From assembly GCA_014803505.1 (NCBI GenBank), contig JAAVBM010000016.1, positions 1 through 64,000 of the forward strand: DNA of 64,000 nucleotides, written 5' to 3'. The DNA comes from a bacterium (lineage in GTDB: Bacteria > Cyanobacteriota > Vampirovibrionia > Gastranaerophilales > Gastranaerophilaceae). Below the pieces are notes generated by a model. The model did no database searches, was not told where the DNA came from, and saw nothing but the letters and a program-made list of their open reading frames with translations. Positions 58,931 through 64,000 of the stretch are shown piece after piece. Position numbers and translations under genes: made by a program. The first letter of the stretch is position 1. Every line of letters begins with the position of its first letter.

Positions 58931-59917
58931 TTACTTAACTTTAACTTTTGGAACAACAGACATTCCAGGAACAATATTGTATTTATCAGTATCGATTTTT
59001 TCAGTAAACACAATTTTTACAGGAATTCTTTGTACAATTTTAACAAATGAACCAACAGCATTTTCCGGTGGGAATAAACTTGATTTTGCACCTGATGCTC
59101 TTTGAATTGAATCAACTTTTCCTTTAAAAACTTTACCCGGATAAGTATCAATTTTAATATCAACAACTTGTCCCGGTTTCATATCTGTTAATTGATTTTC
59201 TTTAAAATTAGCAACAACCCAAACTTCTTCAGGAACCAATGTAAATAACGGAGCTCCAGCTGTTACATACATACCTTTTTCTACTCGACGAGAAGAAACA
59301 GTTCCGGATTGTGGCGCATAGATTTTTGTATAAGAAAGATCTAAAGCAGCTTTATCTCTTGAAGCTTTAGCTGATCTTAAATTTGCATCAGCAACAGTTT
59401 TTCCACTTTGAGAAAATAAAGCTTGATTTGCTTGTGTTAAATTTGCTTGGGCAGAATCATATTTTACTTGAGCAGCATCAAATGTTTGTTTTGAAACTGC
59501 ACCTTGTTCATATAAGTTTCTGTATCTTTCCAAATCCTTTTTAGCTAAAGCAATATTTGACTCCGCAGCAACAAAATTTGCTTTTGCATTTGATTGATCT
59601 AATTTAATTTTTTCATAAGTAGATTCAGCTTGTTCTAATTTTATTTGATAATCTTCTGCATCAATAACAGCAATCAAATCACCTTCATTAACATGCTGAT
59701 TATCTTTTATATAAACTTCTTCAATTTGTCCTGATACACGTGGAGCAACATTTACTGTTGTTGTTTCTACATATGCATCATCTGTTGATTGAAACTTCAT
59801 TTCGTGAGCAACATAAAAACCTACTAAAATTGAGACTACAGCAATTATTATTGCTAAAATTTTTCTTTTTCTTCCTTTTGGTTTTTCACTTTGTTGTTCT
59901 AAAATATTTTCTTCCAT
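58931..59917 (-). CDS. HlyD-family membrane fusion protein (EmrA-like)
   Basis: STDDAYVETTTVNVAPRVSGQIEEVYIKDNQHVNEGDLIAVID; YTKIYAPQSGTVSSR. Confidence 0.93.
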   Translation of the reverse strand: MEENILEQQSEKPKGRKRKILAIIIAVVSILVGFYVAHEMKFQSTDDAYVETTTVNVAPRVSGQIEEVYIKDNQHVNEGDLIAVIDAEDYQIKLEQAESTYEKIKLDQSNAKANFVAAESNIALAKKDLERYRNLYEQGAVSKQTFDAAQVKYDSAQANLTQANQALFSQSGKTVADANLRSAKASRDKAALDLSYTKIYAPQSGTVSSRRVEKGMYVTAGAPLFTLVPEEVWVVANFKENQLTDMKPGQVVDIKIDTYPGKVFKGKVDSIQRASGAKSSLFPPENAVGSFVKIVQRIPVKIVFTEKIDTDKYNIVPGMSVVPKVKVK

Positions 59918-59928
59918 GTTTTAACCTC

Positions 59929-60390
59929 TTATATTTTCATTTCTACTTCTTTTTCTAAACTTTCTCTAAATTTTATAATCAGACTTTTTAACAAATTTTT
60001 ATCTTCATCAGAAAAAATCTTCGGTAAATTACTAATATACTCTCTTAATTTTTGAGAAGTTTCTTCTGTAACCTTTTTACCTTTATTTGTAATTTTCATC
60101 ATACGAACAAGTCTGTTATTTTTAGTATCTGCAAATCTTTCAATATAACCTTTCTCTTCCAAAGAATCTAATATTCTACCGGTATTAGATCTATCTTTCA
60201 ATATTAGTTTAGCCAATTCTCTTTGACAAATATTATCATTCAACATAATTACATCAAGAGCATAAAATTCATCCGGAGTAATCGGCATTTCTAATTTTTG
60301 AAAAACTTGCACACCTAAAAAGCGGCAATACTTTGCTGTTTGCTCGAATTGATAAAATATTGAATCTGTATAGTGTTCACATTTATACAT
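59929..60390 (-). CDS. MarR-family transcriptional regulator
   Basis: ICQRELAKLILKDRSNTGRILDSLEEKGYIERFADTKNNRLVRMMKITNKG. Confidence 0.92.
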   Translation of the reverse strand: MYKCEHYTDSIFYQFEQTAKYCRFLGVQVFQKLEMPITPDEFYALDVIMLNDNICQRELAKLILKDRSNTGRILDSLEEKGYIERFADTKNNRLVRMMKITNKGKKVTEETSQKLREYISNLPKIFSDEDKNLLKSLIIKFRESLEKEVEMKI

Positions 60391-60429
60391 CTTTAGATTG
60401 AGATTATTCTATATGTTGTAAAAATAATG

Positions 60430-60445
60430 TGTTGCATTTGCAACA
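60430..60445. promoter_or_regulatory. MarR operator candidate: TGTTGCA-TT-TGCAACA
   Basis: Perfect 7-bp arms in the divergent MarR / outer-membrane-factor intergenic region. Confidence 0.65.
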
Positions 60446-60506
60446 ATATTATGTTATCATACTGCTATAAAAATTGCAAGTAATATTTTTAAAGAGGATG
60501 TAAACA

Positions 60507-61904
60507 TTGAAAAAGAGTATTATTACATTTATTTTAGCAAGTTTTGTTTTAACAAATATTGCCCCTTGCTTTGCTATAAATAATAATGATAAAGATAAAA
60601 AACCTAAAAAAGTGTCTATTTCAAAATCACATAAACTTAGATCAAAAAGTGATATGTTTAAATATGAATATATCAATTATGATTGGTGGAAAAATTTTAA
60701 CGATGATACTTTAAACAAATATGTTGATTTAGCTATAAAAAATAACTATGACTTGAAAATGGCAACTATTGCAGTTGATGAGTATTATCAAGCTGTAAAA
60801 ATTCAATTTGCAAATCAATTACCTTCTGTTGCTGCAGGATTTTCTCCGGCATATGTAAAAGAACCAGGTTCAACTTCTTCTGATTGGACTTATTCAACTC
60901 CTGTTTTTGCAAACTATGAACTTGATTTATTCTTGAAAAATAAAAACAAAACCGATGCTTCTAAAAAACAATATGAAGCTTCTTTGCAAGACGAAAGAGC
61001 AACATACATTGCTATAGCTTCTGCTGTAGGAACAACTTATTTTAATATTGTAAAACTTGATAAAATGATTTCTTTACAAGAAGAAATTGTACAAGACAGA
61101 AAAACAATATATGAACTTATGGTTGCCAGAAATAAAGAAGGTTTAACCTCAACTTCTGATACTGTTAAAGCTAATAAATCTTATATTGCAGGAAATACAA
61201 GCTTAATTGAATACAAAAAACAAAGAACAAAATTATTAAATCAATTATGTGTATTATTGGGAGAAAACCCAAACAAAGCTGAAACTTTAGAAAGAATCAG
61301 TTATGATGACTTACATTTTTCAGGAGAAATTCCATCTGAAATTTCATCTGAAGTTATCGCTCAAAGACCTGACTATTTAAAAGCTGAAAAAATGGTTCAA
61401 AAAGCCGGTATTGATGTTAAAGTTGCAAAAAAAGAATTTTTACCATCTTTCAATATTACCGGAATAGCTCTTCTTTTAGGTAGTGAACTTGGCAGCGTTT
61501 GGACTACAAAAAACGCACTTACCGCTCTTGCCGCAGGTGCAAATCTTCCATTATTTACAGGCGGAAGAAAAGTTGCTAATTTAAGACTTAAAAAAGATAC
61601 TTATGAAAGAGTTTTAAATAACTATTACAAAACCAATTTAACAGCAATTCAAGAAGTGAACGATGCTCTTGTAACTATTAAACATGACCATCAAAAATAC
61701 ACAGATACTGAAAAACAAGCAAAATTAGAAAAAGAAGATTTTGGATACAGTACAAGTAAATATAATGAAGGTACAATATCAAAACTTGATTTAATTCAAG
61801 TTAGAGAAAATCTTCTGTACACTGACCAAAAAGTTGTTAATGATAAAATCGATTGTCTTGTAGATTACATTGGTTTATACAAAGCAGTTGGTACAAAATT
61901 ATAA
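60507..61904 (+). CDS. outer membrane efflux factor (NodT/OprM-like)
   Basis: NYDWWKNFNDDTLNKYVDLAIKNNYDLKMA, QRPDYLKAEKMVQKAGIDVKVAKKEFLPSFNITG, NLPLFTGGR; TTG start. Confidence 0.92.
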   Translation: MKKSIITFILASFVLTNIAPCFAINNNDKDKKPKKVSISKSHKLRSKSDMFKYEYINYDWWKNFNDDTLNKYVDLAIKNNYDLKMATIAVDEYYQAVKIQFANQLPSVAAGFSPAYVKEPGSTSSDWTYSTPVFANYELDLFLKNKNKTDASKKQYEASLQDERATYIAIASAVGTTYFNIVKLDKMISLQEEIVQDRKTIYELMVARNKEGLTSTSDTVKANKSYIAGNTSLIEYKKQRTKLLNQLCVLLGENPNKAETLERISYDDLHFSGEIPSEISSEVIAQRPDYLKAEKMVQKAGIDVKVAKKEFLPSFNITGIALLLGSELGSVWTTKNALTALAAGANLPLFTGGRKVANLRLKKDTYERVLNNYYKTNLTAIQEVNDALVTIKHDHQKYTDTEKQAKLEKEDFGYSTSKYNEGTISKLDLIQVRENLLYTDQKVVNDKIDCLVDYIGLYKAVGTKL

Positions 61905-61937
61905 CATACACTAAATCTTAATCATATTTTTACTTAC

Positions 61938-61975
61938 TAAAAAGCCTGTATAAAATATACAGGCTTTTCATTTTA
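61938..61975. terminator. terminator between the efflux gene and ilvE (convergent)
   Basis: AAAAGCCTGTATAAAATATACAGGCTTTTC. Confidence 0.85.
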
Positions 61976-61989
61976 GTTTTATTTTCTAT

Positions 61990-63024
61990 TTATGCAATAA
62001 CTTTAATCCAACCTTCAGGAGCTTCTATTCTTCCTGATTGAATACCTGTTAAAGTATCATATAGTTTTTTAGATACAGGACCCATTTCTTCCATACCTGA
62101 AGGGAAACAAATTTCTTTACCGTGATCAACAATTTTGCCGACAGGAGAAATTACAGCAGCAGTTCCGCATAATCCGCATTCTGCAAAATCAGAAAGTTCT
62201 GTTAAATATACATCTCTTTCTTCTGTTTCCAATCCTAAGTATTCTTTCGCTACATACATCAACGAACGTCTTGTAATTGAAGGAAGAATAGTATTTGATT
62301 TTGGTGTAACTACTTTATTATCTTTAGTTACAAAGAAGAAGTTAGCGCCGCCTGTTTCTTCAACTTTAGTTCTTGTTAAAGCATCAGGATATAAGTTTTC
62401 ATCAAATCCTTCTTTGTGAGCAGTAACAATTGCATGTAAACTCATTGCATAATTCAAACCTGCTTTAACATGTCCTGTTCCATTTGGAGCAGCACGGTCA
62501 AAATCACTTACTTTAAGAGTGATAGGTTTTGCACCGCCTTTGAAATATGGTCCGACAGGTGAAGCAAAAATTCTAAATTGATATTCAGCAGCAGGTTTAA
62601 CACCCATAACAGGAGAAGAACCGAACAAGAACGGTCTTAAATACAAAGATGCGCCGGTTCCGTAAGGTGGAACAAATTTCAAATTAGCTTTAACAACTTG
62701 TTCAACAGCCTCAATGAATTTATCTTCAGGATAAGGAGCCATTTCTAATCTTTGAGCTGTTTCATACATTCTTTTTGCATTCATGTCAGGTCTGAAAACA
62801 ACAACTTTACCATCTACAGTTGTATAAGCTTTCATACCTTCAAAACAAGTTTGTGCGTATTGTAAAACTCCTGCACTTTCGTTCATAACAATATTTTCGT
62901 CAGAAGTTAAACAACCTTCATCCCATTTTCCGTCTTTAAAATTAGAAACAAATCTTTTATCAGTTTTGTAATATCCAAAACCAAGATTTTTCCAATCTAT
63001 ATTAGCTTTTTCCATTGTAGTCAT
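61990..63024 (-). CDS. ilvE: branched-chain amino acid aminotransferase
   Basis: YAQTCFEGMKAYTTVDGKVVVFRPDMNAKRM, LYLRPFLFGS, GGANFFFV; start refined to 63024. Confidence 0.94.
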   Translation of the reverse strand: MTTMEKANIDWKNLGFGYYKTDKRFVSNFKDGKWDEGCLTSDENIVMNESAGVLQYAQTCFEGMKAYTTVDGKVVVFRPDMNAKRMYETAQRLEMAPYPEDKFIEAVEQVVKANLKFVPPYGTGASLYLRPFLFGSSPVMGVKPAAEYQFRIFASPVGPYFKGGAKPITLKVSDFDRAAPNGTGHVKAGLNYAMSLHAIVTAHKEGFDENLYPDALTRTKVEETGGANFFFVTKDNKVVTPKSNTILPSITRRSLMYVAKEYLGLETEERDVYLTELSDFAECGLCGTAAVISPVGKIVDHGKEICFPSGMEEMGPVSKKLYDTLTGIQSGRIEAPEGWIKVIA

Positions 63025-63073
63025 AAGCTTCCTTTCTTCATAATAAATGCAAATTACCAATATCAAGGCTATT

Positions 63074-63102
63074 GGTAACAAAGTACCCCGTTCGGCAGAG
63101 GA
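63074..63102 (-). repeat. conserved post-stop hairpin motif, copy 2 (after dnaN)
   Basis: GGTAACAAAGTACCCCGTTCGGCAGAGGA on + strand; matches 39671-39700. Confidence 0.6.
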
Positions 63103-64000
63103 CTATCTGATTTGAACAGGCATAATCAAGCAAATGAAATCATCTTCACTATTTGGTTTCAAAACAGTAGCTGATAAACTTGCATTCAAACCAATAATAA
63201 CTTCATCGCTTTCAATAATTCTCAAAGCATCAAGAACAAATTTATAGTTGAAAGCAATCAACAATTCTTCAGCTGTATATTGAATATCGATTTTATCTTC
63301 AGATTTACCGGCATCTGGAGTATCAGCAGATAAAGTTAATTCATTATCAGCAAAAAGCATTTTAACAATACTTGTTTTGTCATTAACCATGACAGAAACT
63401 CTTTCTAAAGCTGAAATCAATTGAGAAACATTAACAATTGCTTGTTTAGGGCTTTCTGACGGAATCAATTGGTTATATTTTGGGAATTGACCGTCTAAAA
63501 GTCTTGAAATTGTTAAAGTTTTTTCTGTTTTCAAGATAATTGTAGATTTATCCTTACAAATTTTTATACTATCTTCATCGATAAACGAACTCATTTTCAA
63601 AAATTCATTCAATGTTCTTGAAGGGATAATCAATTGAGTTTGCTCTGTTATACCGCTTGTAAGTTTTTCTCTAACACGAGCAAGTCTGTTACCGTCAGTT
63701 GAAGCGATTTCTAAAACACCGTTAGAAAAATCACAAACAATACCTGATAACAAATTACTTACTTCGTAACTAGCAGCAGCAAAACCGGCTTGTCTGATAG
63801 CTCTTAAGAACGGTTTCAATTCGATATCAAAACATTTTGTATCATCCAATTCATAATTAGAAACTTCCGGAGGAAATTCATTTGCAGAGATACCAATAAT
63901 ATCAAACTTTGATTTTCTACAAGTAATACTAACGTTAGTACCACCTTCTTCGTTTTCAAAAGTAACCAATTCATTACCCAATTTAGAAACGATTTCATTT
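63103..64000 (-). CDS. dnaN: DNA polymerase III beta subunit (sliding clamp), 5'-truncated by the window edge
   Basis: LKPFLRAIRQAGFAAASYEVSNLLSGI, IASTDGNRLARV, ISRLLDGQFPKYNQLIP; C-terminal LIMPVQIR; frame open to 64000. Confidence 0.95.
   Translation of the reverse strand, partial: NEIVSKLGNELVTFENEEGGTNVSITCRKSKFDIIGISANEFPPEVSNYELDDTKCFDIELKPFLRAIRQAGFAAASYEVSNLLSGIVCDFSNGVLEIASTDGNRLARVREKLTSGITEQTQLIIPSRTLNEFLKMSSFIDEDSIKICKDKSTIILKTEKTLTISRLLDGQFPKYNQLIPSESPKQAIVNVSQLISALERVSVMVNDKTSIVKMLFADNELTLSADTPDAGKSEDKIDIQYTAEELLIAFNYKFVLDALRIIESDEVIIGLNASLSATVLKPNSEDDFICLIMPVQIR

Noticed and set aside
63103-64000. truncated or pseudogene dnaN
   Set aside because: The frame stays open to the window boundary; the missing N-terminus is a window-edge effect.

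Overview
This is an AT-rich bacterial chromosomal window. The gene repertoire, and especially the family of short prepilin-like proteins, suggests an uncultured gut Gastranaerophilales/Vampirovibrionia ('Melainabacteria') type genome; that placement is inference. Most of the window is housekeeping. Gene groups include a murC-murB-ddl-ftsQ cluster, an rpmF-plsX-fabH / fabD-fabG-acpP-fabF fatty-acid cluster, grpE-dnaJ, leuS, mfd, recJ, ispF, ispD, thiL, tpiA, speE, ilvE and a 5'-truncated dnaN. There are also two GGDEF proteins, one PAS/GAF histidine kinase, a MarR-EmrA-EmrB / outer-membrane-factor divergon and one tRNA-Ile(GAU). I found no CRISPR array, rRNA, transposase or recognisable defence island. 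The most interesting signals are non-coding: (1) a candidate orphan ~100-nt sRNA at about 45551-45650, with a near-consensus promoter inside an inverted repeat, three hairpins and a terminal U-tract; (2) a MITE-like element with terminal inverted repeats, present in two copies (500-748 and 26152-26544), that carries REP-like palindromes also scattered at three other loci; (3) a short conserved hairpin immediately after the TAG stops of fabH and dnaN; (4) a GNRA-capped hairpin just upstream of tRNA-Ile; (5) several perfect palindromic operators next to small HTH regulators. No searches were run. All assignments come from reading the sequence.
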